Shown: positions 1-8,467, numbered from the stretch's first letter. The stretch is DNA of 36,035 nt from Rhodopila globiformis (GCF_002937115.1 NZ_NHRY01000069.1:1-36035); one strand, 5' to 3'. Numbers and translations are program-made. The notes: generated by a model not told the origin, from the sequence alone.

Positions 1-36
1 GGCTGAGAGATCCTGGCCGGTGATCGCTACGGTCAT
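1..36 (-). CDS. 5' end of an unidentified gene (partial)
   Basis: An ATG at 36-34 on the minus strand opens a frame reading MTVAITGQDLSA to the window edge. A purine-rich AGGGAGA ribosome binding site lies about 6-12 bases upstream, which is the main reason to believe the start. Twelve residues are not enough to name a family. It is separated from the HupE-like gene by about 120 bases and points the same way, so it could be the next gene in the same direction. Confidence 0.4.
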   Translation of the reverse strand, partial: MTVAITGQDLSA

Positions 37-155
37 CGCTGTCTCCCTGTCTTGGAGACGCCTGCGAATCACGGACCGCCGCGTCGCTCCAAGTCACAGA
101 CGAGTCAACGGTCGGGGCCGTTGGTATTACTCCGCCTGATCCCGGACGACTCGCC

Positions 156-1283
156 TCACGCCTGGAAGATCGTCCGCTCAAGAAACCAGTAGCTGCCCAG
201 CATGACGATCACCGTCGAAAGCGCATAGACGGCAGCCGGCGGCCGGCCAACGTGCCCCCGGCCCTGGACGACCACGTCGGACAGCTTGTCGAACCCGACC
301 AGCAGCGGCACCACCACCGAGACGATGGCGACCTGGCCGATCTCGACGCCGACGTTGAACGAAGCCAGCGCCGGGATCAGCGCCGTCTTCGGAATGCCGA
401 ATTCCTGCAGCGCGCTGGCGAAGCCGAACCCGTGCACCAGCCCGAAGCCCAGCGTGTCCCGCCAGCGCTTCTGGATGTCGTGCGAGAAGAAGTTCTCCGC
501 CGCGACGAAAACGATCGACGCCGCGATCGCCGGCTCGATGATCGAACTCGGAATCCGCACGATGTCCAGCGCGGCGAGCGACAGCGTGATCGAATGGCCG
601 ATGGTGAAGGCGGTGACCAGCTTGACGACCGGCCACACGCGCCGCGCCCAAAGCACGATCGCGACCAGGAAGGCGATGTGATCGTAGCCAATCAGGATAT
701 GCTCCACGCCCGCCCCCAGGTACAGCTTGACCACCTGGAATGTCGTCGGCTGCGCCGCCTCGCTCAGCACCGATTCGGTCCGGCTTGCATCCAGCAGGTC
801 CTGGAAGCTGCGTGTCCCATCCTTCACCAGCACCACCTGGCGCGCGTCAGGCGCGACATCAAAAAGCACCGTGGACCGATACCGGAGCGCACCGCTGTCC
901 GGTCCGCAGGACCAGCGTGTCTGCACCTTCACCCCGTCCTCGTCCGGCGCCACCGTGCTGTCGCCGGCCTGGCAGCGCGCGCCATCCGCCGCCAGCACGG
1001 CGGAATGAGCGGCGATGTAGCCGGCGACCCTGGCCGCAGACGCGGCAAGCGCGTCCGGTCGCACCAGTCCGGTCTGGCTGTCATAGACGCTGGTTCCGGC
1101 CACCCGGTCGACATCGCTGCCCTTCATTGCGACGTCGACATCCACCGTGCGATCGGCATTGATGCTGATCCGTGCGGTCGAAAGATTGATCTGATGTGCC
1201 GCCGCGCCTCCCGGCCAGGCGGCCAGCACCGCAAGAACAACAAGAGCCAAGGCTGCCACGGCAGAATTCCAGCGCAGGATCAT
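156..1283 (-). CDS. HupE/UreJ family membrane protein
   Basis: This 375-residue protein has an N-terminal signal or anchor helix (about residues 7-28, ending GGAAAHQ), a roughly 150-residue extracytoplasmic domain, and a C-terminal membrane domain of about six helices. The membrane part carries the HupE/UreJ_2 pattern: EHILIGYDHIAF, FTIGHSITLSL, EPAIAASIVFVAAEN and FGLVHGFGFA. HupE/UreJ proteins are associated with nickel-dependent enzymes in some organisms, but this subfamily with a long N-terminal domain is mostly uncharacterised, and no hydrogenase or urease gene is in view. The ATG at 1283 overlaps the TGA of a 67-codon frame (ATGA), with a weak GGAAA ahead of it. It closes the ABC-2/DUF4340 gene row, so it was probably co-transcribed with it. 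Function here is unknown. Confidence 0.8.
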   Translation of the reverse strand: MILRWNSAVAALALVVLAVLAAWPGGAAAHQINLSTARISINADRTVDVDVAMKGSDVDRVAGTSVYDSQTGLVRPDALAASAARVAGYIAAHSAVLAADGARCQAGDSTVAPDEDGVKVQTRWSCGPDSGALRYRSTVLFDVAPDARQVVLVKDGTRSFQDLLDASRTESVLSEAAQPTTFQVVKLYLGAGVEHILIGYDHIAFLVAIVLWARRVWPVVKLVTAFTIGHSITLSLAALDIVRIPSSIIEPAIAASIVFVAAENFFSHDIQKRWRDTLGFGLVHGFGFASALQEFGIPKTALIPALASFNVGVEIGQVAIVSVVVPLLVGFDKLSDVVVQGRGHVGRPPAAVYALSTVIVMLGSYWFLERTIFQA

Positions 1284-1483
1284 GATGCGTTTCCGGCAAG
1301 TTCGATCAGGCTGTTGAGAGGGGCCGCTTCCAGGTCGGGAAGGGGCACCACCGCGGCGCGACCCACCACACGGGCGTACGGGCGCCTCGCGCCAACGCGG
1401 CCACGCCGATCGCGAGGCGCGCGACCGGTTGCGATGAATCCTGGCTGTGGAGCAGCACGATGCGCAACCACACGGCCGCTCAC
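1280..1483 (-). CDS. 67-codon frame, small gene or decayed remnant
   Basis: The frame starts with an ATG that overlaps the stop of the DUF4340 gene by ATGA and ends with a TGA that overlaps the start of the HupE-like gene by ATGA. The double coupling is what a real operon gene would show. The first half is Arg-rich and reads poorly as protein. The +1 frame over the same stretch reads more naturally (LRIVLLHSQDSSQPVARL), while the second half of the frame given here reads well (VVPLPDLEAAPLNSLIEL). That suggests a longer protein reduced by an indel, possibly DsrE-like, but I cannot confirm a family. Confidence 0.3.
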   Translation of the reverse strand: MSGRVVAHRAAPQPGFIATGRAPRDRRGRVGARRPYARVVGRAAVVPLPDLEAAPLNSLIELAGNAS

Positions 1484-2541
1484 GAGCGGGTGCCCGCAAG
1501 CTGTAACAGGTTCTCGATGTGCGCGGCAGTATCGCTCGGAACCATGACGACCGTGTCGGTTTCCCGCACGCGGGCATACCGTCCCAGGCCGTCAGGCGTC
1601 GGTTTTCCAAACTCGACGCGCGCCACCGAGCGAGACGAATCGCGCGTGTACAGCAGCAAGATTGACGGCGGATGCTCGAGGCCGAATTTAGCCAGCATAT
1701 CGGGATCGGGATGTTGCGCCACGACCGCCTCGATCGAGGTCCGCTCCAACGCCGTGAACTCCGCCGCCAGCGGCGGCGCGAGCCGCGGATCCGCCTTGTG
1801 TGCCGGCATGCCGCCCGGCCCATGCGTGTGTTGTCCGACGTGGTGGAACCAGTCGCCCTCCGGATCCCGTTCGAAGCGGGTCAGCGTGCCGTTCTCGACG
1901 ATCTCGACCGCCGCGATCGTCGCCATCGACATCGGCAGCAGCAGCGCACCCGGCCGCTGCGCCGCATTCCGGTCGGACACGCCGGCGGGCACCAGCCGCT
2001 GCGCCATGTCGATCGCAAGCTCCCACTCCACGCCGACATAGTGGGAAACCAGATAGATATTCGGCTGGCCGATGACGCGGACATACTGAGCGTTCTGCGC
2101 AGGCGTCGTCTCGCCGAACGCGGCACTGCTGGTTTTGCCGGTCTTCGCGACAACGCTGACGAGCAGGCGTGGAGGGTCGAGGCCGAATTCCGCTTCCTGC
2201 GCCGCAGTATAGTCGCCCGGCTTGAGAATGCGTGGTGGATTGGTGACGTTCAGCATGCGAAGCGCGGCATCGACATGCGCGGAAAGCGCTTTTTCGGTCT
2301 CCACGCCGTTGACCAGCCACCCTCCCTCCGGCCGGTGCTGGAAAACGACATCCTTCCCGCCGATGCTTGCCTGGATGCGCGCAACCTGATCGGCCGGCGC
2401 GGTCAGGATGCCTTGGTGTTCGGGCGCGGGAGAAATGACCTCACCGGTGGGCCAGCGGCCGGTCAGTGAAATCGCTCCGATCAGGGCGATCATGACGAAC
2501 GCGCCCGCGATGCCGACGAACCTGACGGCCGAACCGTTCAT
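1480..2541 (-). CDS. DUF4340 domain protein
   Basis: This 353-residue protein has one N-terminal membrane helix (about residues 7-26, FVGIAGAFVMIALIGAISL) followed by a soluble region. Two repeated lobes contain the DUF4340 signatures 'GGWLVNGVETEKALSAHVDA', 'EFGLDPPRLLVSV' and, again near the C-terminus, 'KFGLEHPPSILLLYTRD'. DUF4340 proteins are typically encoded beside GldA/F/G-type ABC exporters, as here, and their role is not established. The ATG at 2541 overlaps the TGA (2540-2538) that would close the intact upstream GldG-like frame, so translational coupling is the expected ancestral arrangement. Because the upstream gene is frame-shifted, the sequence as given reads through into this gene as one 882-codon frame starting at 4128. 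Confidence 0.85.
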   Translation of the reverse strand: MNGSAVRFVGIAGAFVMIALIGAISLTGRWPTGEVISPAPEHQGILTAPADQVARIQASIGGKDVVFQHRPEGGWLVNGVETEKALSAHVDAALRMLNVTNPPRILKPGDYTAAQEAEFGLDPPRLLVSVVAKTGKTSSAAFGETTPAQNAQYVRVIGQPNIYLVSHYVGVEWELAIDMAQRLVPAGVSDRNAAQRPGALLLPMSMATIAAVEIVENGTLTRFERDPEGDWFHHVGQHTHGPGGMPAHKADPRLAPPLAAEFTALERTSIEAVVAQHPDPDMLAKFGLEHPPSILLLYTRDSSRSVARVEFGKPTPDGLGRYARVRETDTVVMVPSDTAAHIENLLQLAGTRS

Positions 2542-4128
2542 CGGCGCCGCCGCCACATTGCGACGCCGAACCCGATCACCGAGAGCGGCAGCAGGATTTC
2601 GATCAGGAAGAACGTGAGTTGCATCTGGCGATGCGTGAGCCGGACCTCGGCCGTGCTGTACGTGGCGGGTTTCAGTTTGGGCGGCCCGGTCGTCGGCGAG
2701 CCAGCGGATCATCGAAACGGCCAGGTCGCCATTCGACGCGTAGGGAAAGAACGCGTTGGTGGCGAAACTCGCGCTGCCAACCAGGACGAGGCGGAACGGC
2801 TTCTGCTCGCCCCCGGGCCAGTTACCCTGGAGCGCAACGGCCAGGGCCTGTTGGCCGTGCCCTTCGGCCACCTTCGGCTCGGGCGGAGCGGCTGGCTGCG
2901 TCGATGCGAATGCGGTCGGCGCGGCGATCGGGCGCACATAGCTTTGCTGGCTGCTGCTGGCCAGCGCTGTCGCCTCAATCCCCGGAATCTTGCGCAGCAG
3001 CGCGATCGGGCGCGGGCCCGGGAAGACCGTCAGCGCGACCTCATCGGTGATCGGGTGGGGTGGATAATACGGAACCGCAACCTTATCCTCGTCGGTGCCG
3101 GAGTGGTTCACCGGATCGAGCACCATACCGCTCCCCACCTCCAGGCCGCCATCGCCGAGCAGGGACTGCAGGTCCGGGGCTACCGGAAATTCCGGGTCGT
3201 ACATCAGCAGGAGCCGTCCGCCGCGGACGAGATAGTTCTTCAGGGTTCGCACCTCATCGGGCGAATAGGTGCTGCGCGGTCCGAGATCGGCGACCACCGC
3301 GCAATCGGCCGGGATATCCGAGACGGCAGGCAGGGCCACGGCGCGATCGGAGTAACCAATTGCCTCGATCGCCATTGTCAGTCGATTGATGCCGGTAGGC
3401 GGCGCCTCCAGGACGGCGACCGGACCCTCCAACGTTTCGGTGTGTGAGAGATGGGCGTGCTGGCCCGGTGCGCCATAGGGCTCACCGTGGCCGGTGACGA
3501 AGCAGACGACCGATGTTTGCTGCTTCAGCACGCGTTCTATGCCAAACGCCATATCACGAAGATCGGTGGAGTTGTCGACCTGGGTACGGCGCCCTTCCGC
3601 CTCGATGACGGCGGTATTGTAGATGCGCACGCCGTAGTTCCGGGCAGCGACCGGTTCGTTGTCGAGATCGAGTAAGCGCACCCGAAGATGCGGCGCGCGG
3701 CGGGCGAGGGAGGCAAGCGTATTCTTGGCCTGCAGCGCGTCCCCGTCCTGGCCGTTGTAGAAATAGGTCAGGGAGACGTCGCGATCGAGGCTGTCAGCGA
3801 CCGTCTGCAGTTCCGGCGGCGGCGTGAAGCTGCCGGTTTCGGTAAGGTCGAAAAATACGTCGTGCCGGTAAAGCGCGATATTGGCGAGCAATGCGACACC
3901 AACGGCGGCGACAATGACGCCGGCGGTCGCCAGCGGCGCGGACCGGCCGCGCAGATGCAGCGGCAACCGCAGGGCCAACGAGAACAGCAGAAGCAGCGCC
4001 GCACACCAGGCAGCGAAAAAGAAAGTGTTGGCGACCCACTCCTCCCGGATGGCGAAGCCACCCACCAGGGCGAGGACGAGGGCCAGAACGAAAAGCGCGG
4101 CCTCAAACTGGGTTCGTCTCGATTGCAT
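2538..4128 (-). pseudogene. GldG-like ABC auxiliary subunit, frameshifted near its 3' end
   Basis: The start MQSRRTQF at 4128 has AGGA ten bases upstream. Three N-terminal membrane helices lie in the first 80 residues. A large extracytoplasmic ABC_transp_aux (GldG) domain follows, with DSLDRDVSLTYFYNGQD, CFVTGHGEPYG and LKNYLVRGGRLLLMYDP. After ...MIRWLADDRAA (codon 483) the frame becomes Arg/His-rich nonsense. Skipping one C of the CCC at 2681-2679 gives KLKPATYSTAEV and a proper C-terminal membrane helix (FFLIEILLPLSVIGFGVAM) ending in WRRRR and a TGA at 2540-2538. The restored protein would be 529 residues. As written, the gene lacks its stop and fuses to DUF4340. This could be a mutation or an assembly error; I see no canonical slippery site. 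GldG-type subunits act with the ATPase and permease of ABC-2 exporters. Confidence 0.8.
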
Positions 4129-4144
4129 TGGCAAGGTATCCTGT

Positions 4145-4846
4145 TCAGCGCCGTGCCAGCGCACGGACGCTGATGAACAGGCCGAGCAGTGTAACGCTCA
4201 GGAAATAGCCCGCGTCCGAGAAGAACAGCGACCCCGTGGCGAACGGCCTGAAGTGCACAAGAAGCGACAGGTTGACAACAAACGCATTGAACGGATCCGG
4301 CAGCAGCCAACCGAGATGGTCGATGATCCACAGCAGCAGGAAAACGCTGAGCGACAGCAGTGCCGCGATGATCTGGTTGCTCACCATGCTCGAGGTCATC
4401 AGGCCGATCGCCACCAGAGCCGCGCCGAGCAGGAACAGGCCCACATAGCCGCTGTAGATCGGGCCCCAGTCGGGGGCGCCCAGGACCGCCAGCGTCAGCG
4501 CGTAGGTGTACGACAGCAGCAGCATGACCACGATGAGGCTCAGGCTTGCCAGGAATTTGGCGAGGATGACGGAAGCCTCGGTCAGCGGTGACGTCAGCAG
4601 TATTTCCAGTGTCCGCAGGCGCCGCTCCTCGGCGACCAGCCGCATCGTGATGATCGGCACCGTCAGCAGGAACAGCACGTAGATCTGAAGGAACAGGTGA
4701 ACCAGCGTGGGCACGTGCGTCAGGAACAGCGTGAGCGTGAAGGTGTACCCCATGATCACCACGAAGGCCGCCATCACCACGTAGGCGATTGGCGATGTAA
4801 ACAGCGCCATCTCCTCCTTTTTCAGGAGTGCCACGAATGCTTTCAT
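4145..4846 (-). CDS. ABC-2 type permease, GldF-like
   Basis: This 233-residue integral membrane protein has six predicted helices. It starts MKAFVALLKKEEMALFTSPIAYVV, the usual opening of GldF/NosY-type ABC-2 permeases, and contains the conserved cytoplasmic stretch 'RLVAEERRLRTLEILLTSPL'. It forms the channel half of an exporter with the ATPase upstream. Its ATG overlaps the ATPase stop by ATGA (4846-4843). It ends 16 bases before the GldG-like start, so the genes are clearly one transcription unit. The substrate is unknown. Confidence 0.9.
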   Translation of the reverse strand: MKAFVALLKKEEMALFTSPIAYVVMAAFVVIMGYTFTLTLFLTHVPTLVHLFLQIYVLFLLTVPIITMRLVAEERRLRTLEILLTSPLTEASVILAKFLASLSLIVVMLLLSYTYALTLAVLGAPDWGPIYSGYVGLFLLGAALVAIGLMTSSMVSNQIIAALLSLSVFLLLWIIDHLGWLLPDPFNAFVVNLSLLVHFRPFATGSLFFSDAGYFLSVTLLGLFISVRALARR

Positions 4847-5814
4847 GCGGCCCGTGTCTCCGTCGCGCGCTGCGTAAGGTCAAGGAATACGCGCTCGAGG
4901 TCGGGCTTTTCCTCGACCAGCTCGGCCAGCGCGAAGCCATTTCCAATAATGGATTGCGCCATATCCTCGGCAATCCGCGGCCGGGACACGGTTTCGACCA
5001 GATAGGCGGCGGTGTCCACGGAATCCGCCACCGATTCCGTTGGGGAGACGGTCTGAACGTCCGCTGCGACCACGCCTGTCACGTTGCGCAAACTGGCCAG
5101 CACGGCTTGCCTCGGCCCGACGATGCGCAGACGGAACCGGGGAGCCCGATTTGCCTCGTTCGTCGCATCCGCAGTGAGCAGATCCCCGTCCCGCAGGATC
5201 ATGATCCGGCTCGCGATCTTCTCGATCTCGGTCAGCACGTGCGATGCAACCAGAACCGTGCGCTGTCCCGCCAGCGAGCGGATAAGCTGGCGGATTGCGA
5301 TCACCTGGTACGCGTCGAGCGCGTTGGTTGGCTCGTCGAAAATGAGGATCGGCGGGTTGTTGAGCAGGGCCTGCGCGATCGCCACGCGCTGCCGATAGCC
5401 GCGCGACAGCTTTCCCACAGGCACCCCGGCGACGTGACCCAGGTCGAGCTGCGCGCAGGCCGAGGCAATTGCCGCATCAACGGCGCGCCCCGGAACGTTC
5501 TTGACCTCGGCCATAAATCGAAGGAACTCGCGGACCCGCATCCAGTCATACAGCGGCGCATCCTCGGGCACGTAGCCCACGTTGTTGCGGGCCGCATGGT
5601 CCGTGACGTCAACACCGCCGATGCGCACGGAGCCGGAGGATGAGCGGAGATAGCCGGTGAGAATCCGCAGGATGGTGCTTTTGCCGGAGCCGTTGGGTCC
5701 GAGCAGGCCGACGATTTCCCCCTCCTTGACGGTGAAGGACACGTCGCGCACAGCGGCGCGGGCGCCATAATGCTTCACCAGGCGCTCGACAACAATAACA
5801 TCCGGCCGTGGCAT
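4843..5814 (-). CDS. ABC transporter ATPase, GldA-like
   Basis: This 323-residue ABC ATPase has Walker A GPNGSGKS (39-46), a variant signature LSRGYRQR (about 136-143), Walker B ILIFDEP (about 156-162) and the switch SHV. The LSxGYxQR signature and the long C-terminal extension after about residue 220 are typical of ABC-2/GldA-type exporters. It energises the permease and GldG-like subunit encoded next, with which it overlaps by four bases. I place the start at the ATG at 5814 because the in-frame TTG upstream lies almost in a terminator hairpin and has no ribosome binding site. Confidence 0.9.
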   Translation of the reverse strand: MPRPDVIVVERLVKHYGARAAVRDVSFTVKEGEIVGLLGPNGSGKSTILRILTGYLRSSSGSVRIGGVDVTDHAARNNVGYVPEDAPLYDWMRVREFLRFMAEVKNVPGRAVDAAIASACAQLDLGHVAGVPVGKLSRGYRQRVAIAQALLNNPPILIFDEPTNALDAYQVIAIRQLIRSLAGQRTVLVASHVLTEIEKIASRIMILRDGDLLTADATNEANRAPRFRLRIVGPRQAVLASLRNVTGVVAADVQTVSPTESVADSVDTAAYLVETVSRPRIAEDMAQSIIGNGFALAELVEEKPDLERVFLDLTQRATETRAA

Positions 5815-5835
5815 GCGATCAGGGCATCTCAAAGG

Positions 5836-5863
5836 GGGCCGCGCGATGCAGACCGCGCGGCCC
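5836..5863 (-). terminator. Hairpin terminator after the lactonase-like gene
   Basis: A perfect 10-base-pair stem (gggccgcgcg / cgcgcggccc) with an 8-base loop lies 33 bases past the stop of the lactonase-like gene. On the minus strand it is followed by C and T residues (CCTTT), a short version of an intrinsic terminator. It sits only 22 bases before the ABC ATPase start, so it separates the two transcription units or attenuates read-through. Confidence 0.65.
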
Positions 5864-5895
5864 GTTTATGGGCTGACGACTTCTATTTTGCGAGC

Positions 5896-6810
5896 TTACT
5901 CGTAGTATTCCGGCGAATGCTTGCGTGTCTTGTATCCCTCGGCGTCATGCGCCATGAATATCTTGGCGCCCTCGGAGTCACGCATATACTTAATCCACTG
6001 ATAACCTTGCATAATGCCCGCCGGATCGTAAGCGAGGCTGACGCTCGGCAGCAGATCCTTCTCAAAGTTCTCTGGCAGATACGAGGCGTCACTGGTCAGC
6101 ACGAATGCGCCCGACTTGGGCATATGCACCACGGCCTGCTGGCTACCCGGGGTGTGCCCGACGCTGCGATGGATCAGGATACTGCCGTCGCCAAACAGAT
6201 CGAGATCACCATTCAGCTCTATCACCTTTTGCCTGGCCGGCATGATCGCGCCGGCCTTGGAGCGCAGCGGGGTCAAATCGCCGGCCATGTAGGGTCCGGC
6301 AAATCCGGGCTTCGGCCAGAGCGCGTTGATGATCTCGTCGCGCTGATAGACGAGGGTCGCGCCCGGGAACTTGGCGACGTTGCCTGCATGGTCGAGATGC
6401 ATGTGCCCGAGGATGACGTAATTGATGTCGGATACCTTGTACCCGGCCTTCTCCAGCTGCGCATCGATCGCGACATCCGGGCTCCTGCTGTGGTTCGCGG
6501 GATTCTCCAGCATGGCTGCGAGCGGCCCCCAGTAGGTGGGGTCGGTGATGACCTTGTCATTGTTCCCGCAGTCGAACAGGACATTCCCCTTCGGGTGATG
6601 GATCAGGAAGAAACTGACGGGGACATCGATCTTGCCTGGTGCCGCTCCCGCTTGCAGGGCCGACTTTTCGATATTCAGCCAGCCGGAGGAGAACACGTAA
6701 AGTTTCATGCCCTGCGGCGATTCGGCCTTGGCGCCGACGGCCAAGCCGGTCAGCGAAAATGCGGTCGCCGCGGCCAGCAGCAAGGTTTTCAATTTGAACT
6801 TCATTTTCAT
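5896..6810 (-). CDS. Exported metallo-beta-lactamase-fold hydrolase, AHL-lactonase-like
   Basis: This 304-residue protein has an N-terminal signal peptide (positively charged start, hydrophobic core, AKAES around 27-31) and a metallo-beta-lactamase fold. The zinc motif HMHLDHAGN is at about 136-144. Further ligands fit H in 'SVGHTPGSQ', D in 'TSDASYL' and the C-terminal MAHD. The spacing fits the N-acyl-homoserine-lactonase family (AttM/AiiA-like), which opens the lactone ring of quorum signals, although this fold also hydrolyses many other esters and lactones. Characterised AiiA/AttM enzymes are cytoplasmic, so an exported form would act in the periplasm or outside. The start has a strong GGGGGAAGG ribosome binding site. 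It is a single-gene unit with a terminator behind it. Confidence 0.8.
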   Translation of the reverse strand: MKMKFKLKTLLLAAATAFSLTGLAVGAKAESPQGMKLYVFSSGWLNIEKSALQAGAAPGKIDVPVSFFLIHHPKGNVLFDCGNNDKVITDPTYWGPLAAMLENPANHSRSPDVAIDAQLEKAGYKVSDINYVILGHMHLDHAGNVAKFPGATLVYQRDEIINALWPKPGFAGPYMAGDLTPLRSKAGAIMPARQKVIELNGDLDLFGDGSILIHRSVGHTPGSQQAVVHMPKSGAFVLTSDASYLPENFEKDLLPSVSLAYDPAGIMQGYQWIKYMRDSEGAKIFMAHDAEGYKTRKHSPEYYE

Positions 6811-7305
6811 TGCCTTCCCCCATTCCTCCAGCGTTGTTCGCCAGTATTGTCCGCACGGAGCCAGAATTCAGACTGGAAAAACCCACCTGTCCTGCCACGC
6901 TTTACCCGGGCAGGAAGCCTCGGTGAGCCGACGCGGCATCATCACCCAGGAAGGCTCGCTCTGTCAACGTATGGACTGCCGTTCACCAAAAAGTCGGAAG
7001 AATGTTATGTCGTAAACGAAACATCAACGTCGTCGGGGAAGCCGTTCGATACCGGGTGTTCGTCAAATCCCGCTGCAGGCCCTGGCCGGGGCCCGATCCG
7101 TTGCGCCTCTGCCCGGCCGTCGCGGCATGCGCCTCGCCGCCAGTTCCAGGCAGCATTGCGCATCTCTGCCACTCCTGAAACAGGGCCTCGTCGAAGGTCC
7201 GGCGGTTGGCGATGCCGGTCAGCCCGTCGCACGATGCCAGCAGAGCGAGTCTTTCCTCGATCGACGGGCGCCGGAGGCATCCGGCTGGCCGGTTTGGTTT
7301 CGTAT
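6811..7305. other. Intergenic region of about 495 bases
   Basis: No intact gene is seen. It holds the upstream region of the lactonase-like gene and a decayed GGDEF fragment (listed separately). A possible minus-strand promoter has TTGACA at 6967-6962 and TGATGA at 6944-6939 with a 17-base spacer, but it lies about 130 bases from the start codon and is weak evidence. Confidence 0.5.
7157..7261 (-). pseudogene. Remnant of a GGDEF (diguanylate cyclase) domain
   Basis: Thirty-five codons on the minus strand read IEERLALLAS then CDGLTGIANRRTFDEAL and FQEWQRCA. This is the hallmark start of a GGDEF domain (DxLTGLxNRRxFxExL...EWxRA). After this the frame turns into unrelated Ala/Gly/Arg-rich sequence, and neither the GGDEF active-site loop nor the rest of the roughly 160-residue domain is present. 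No start codon or upstream sensor domain remains. It lies directly behind the dehydratase gene on the same strand, so a diguanylate cyclase gene was probably deleted here. Confidence 0.7.
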
Positions 7306-8451
7306 TTAACTTCGGGGGCGGGACGGAAGCTCGACGATACCGGACCCGATGGCGGAAAGCTCATTGTCCTGGTTGCGCGCCTCCTGCGTGACCTCGACGA
7401 GGTGCCGTCCCTCATCGACGAATTTGCGCGTCACGCTGCCGGTGATGAACAGCGTGTCGCCGGCCGGGTTGTGCCGCCGGATCTGGCATTTCGCCTGCCG
7501 CAGGAAGCCGTCGTCGCCCATCCAGTTGGTCAGGTGGTGCGTCAGCCAGGAGCAGCGCTCGGGGCCGTAGTCATAGGCGCCGGGCGCGCCGACCATGTGG
7601 GCGAATTCTTCCTCCCAGTGGACCCGCTCGGGACAATCGGGGATGCCGAAGCGGTTCGGGATCCCCAGTCCCGGATGGGCGTGGATCTGTTTCCAGGCCA
7701 GCTTGTTGGCGCGGATGTACAGCCCGCCCCAGCCTTGCGCATAGGCAATGAAGCCGGTCACCGTCATCGGCCCCTTCGCCATCACCGGCAGCGCCTCGCC
7801 GGGCTCGACGTCCTGCCAGAAGCGCGGCGTGGCGCCACGGATTTCCTCGTCCTGGTAATGGCGGTAGATGCGCGCCAGCTGTTCCTCGGTATAGGCGGCC
7901 GGCGGCTTCGTCCGCACCGCAGTATATTTCGTACCGTGTTCCCGCGCCTCGTCGCGGTCGGTGCGGAAGCACCAGCTATCGGCCTCCGCCACCGTGTCGC
8001 CGTGCTGGTTGAAGAATGTCACGTGGTAGATCTGCTGGATCGAGCGGCCGGCGAAGCGGGTCTGGTGCTCGACCAGATCCTTCAGCGACGCTTCCGTGCC
8101 GATGGTATCGTTGCGAAACACCGGCTTGTGCCAGGTCCAGTCGGCGCCGGCCCACATGGCGTGCACGCCCGGCAGCCCGCCGACATAACCCGAAACGATC
8201 CGGCTGGTCGCGAACAGGAAGCTGGGCAGCGCGACGATCCCGCCGAAGCGAGTCCCGGCGGCATAGGACGGATCGCACCACAGCGGGTTGTCGTCGCCGA
8301 TGCCGTGCGCGTAATGACGGATGTTGTCGCGCGTCGCCTCATGACACCACGGTTCCACCGTGCTGCCGATCGGCGCGCCGATGCGCCTGCGCAGCGCGTC
8401 GAGCGCCGCGTCGGTGATCTTCGGGAAGTATCGCGTGGTATCGGATGGCAT
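7306..8451 (-). CDS. MaoC/FAS1-type hot-dog acyl dehydratase
   Basis: This 381-residue protein is a tandem hot-dog. The N-terminal half has the FAS1/MaoC dehydratase features 'EATRDNIRHYAHGIGDDNPLW' and 'GGIVALPSFLFA'. The C-terminal half starts around residue 215 (FWQDVEPGEALPVMAKGPMTVTGFIAYAQGWGG). Such proteins hydrate or dehydrate enoyl-/3-hydroxyacyl-CoA thioesters. AGAGGA lies nine bases ahead of the ATG. It starts 16 bases after the stop of the acyl-CoA ligase gene, so the two form an operon in which the ligase would make the CoA ester that this enzyme uses. The substrate is not deducible. Confidence 0.8.
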   Translation of the reverse strand: MPSDTTRYFPKITDAALDALRRRIGAPIGSTVEPWCHEATRDNIRHYAHGIGDDNPLWCDPSYAAGTRFGGIVALPSFLFATSRIVSGYVGGLPGVHAMWAGADWTWHKPVFRNDTIGTEASLKDLVEHQTRFAGRSIQQIYHVTFFNQHGDTVAEADSWCFRTDRDEAREHGTKYTAVRTKPPAAYTEEQLARIYRHYQDEEIRGATPRFWQDVEPGEALPVMAKGPMTVTGFIAYAQGWGGLYIRANKLAWKQIHAHPGLGIPNRFGIPDCPERVHWEEEFAHMVGAPGAYDYGPERCSWLTHHLTNWMGDDGFLRQAKCQIRRHNPAGDTLFITGSVTRKFVDEGRHLVEVTQEARNQDNELSAIGSGIVELPSRPRS

Positions 8452-8467
8452 CGCGGACTTGTTCCTC

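Noticed and set aside
252..1547. Plus-strand open frame of 431 codons
   Set aside because: Antisense to the HupE-like gene; Arg/His/Asp-rich composition without motifs.
2676..2690. Programmed frameshift at the GldG break
   Set aside because: No X-XXY-YYZ heptamer in the right phase, and the needed shift is +1 without an adjacent stop or rare codon. A mutation or sequencing error fits better.
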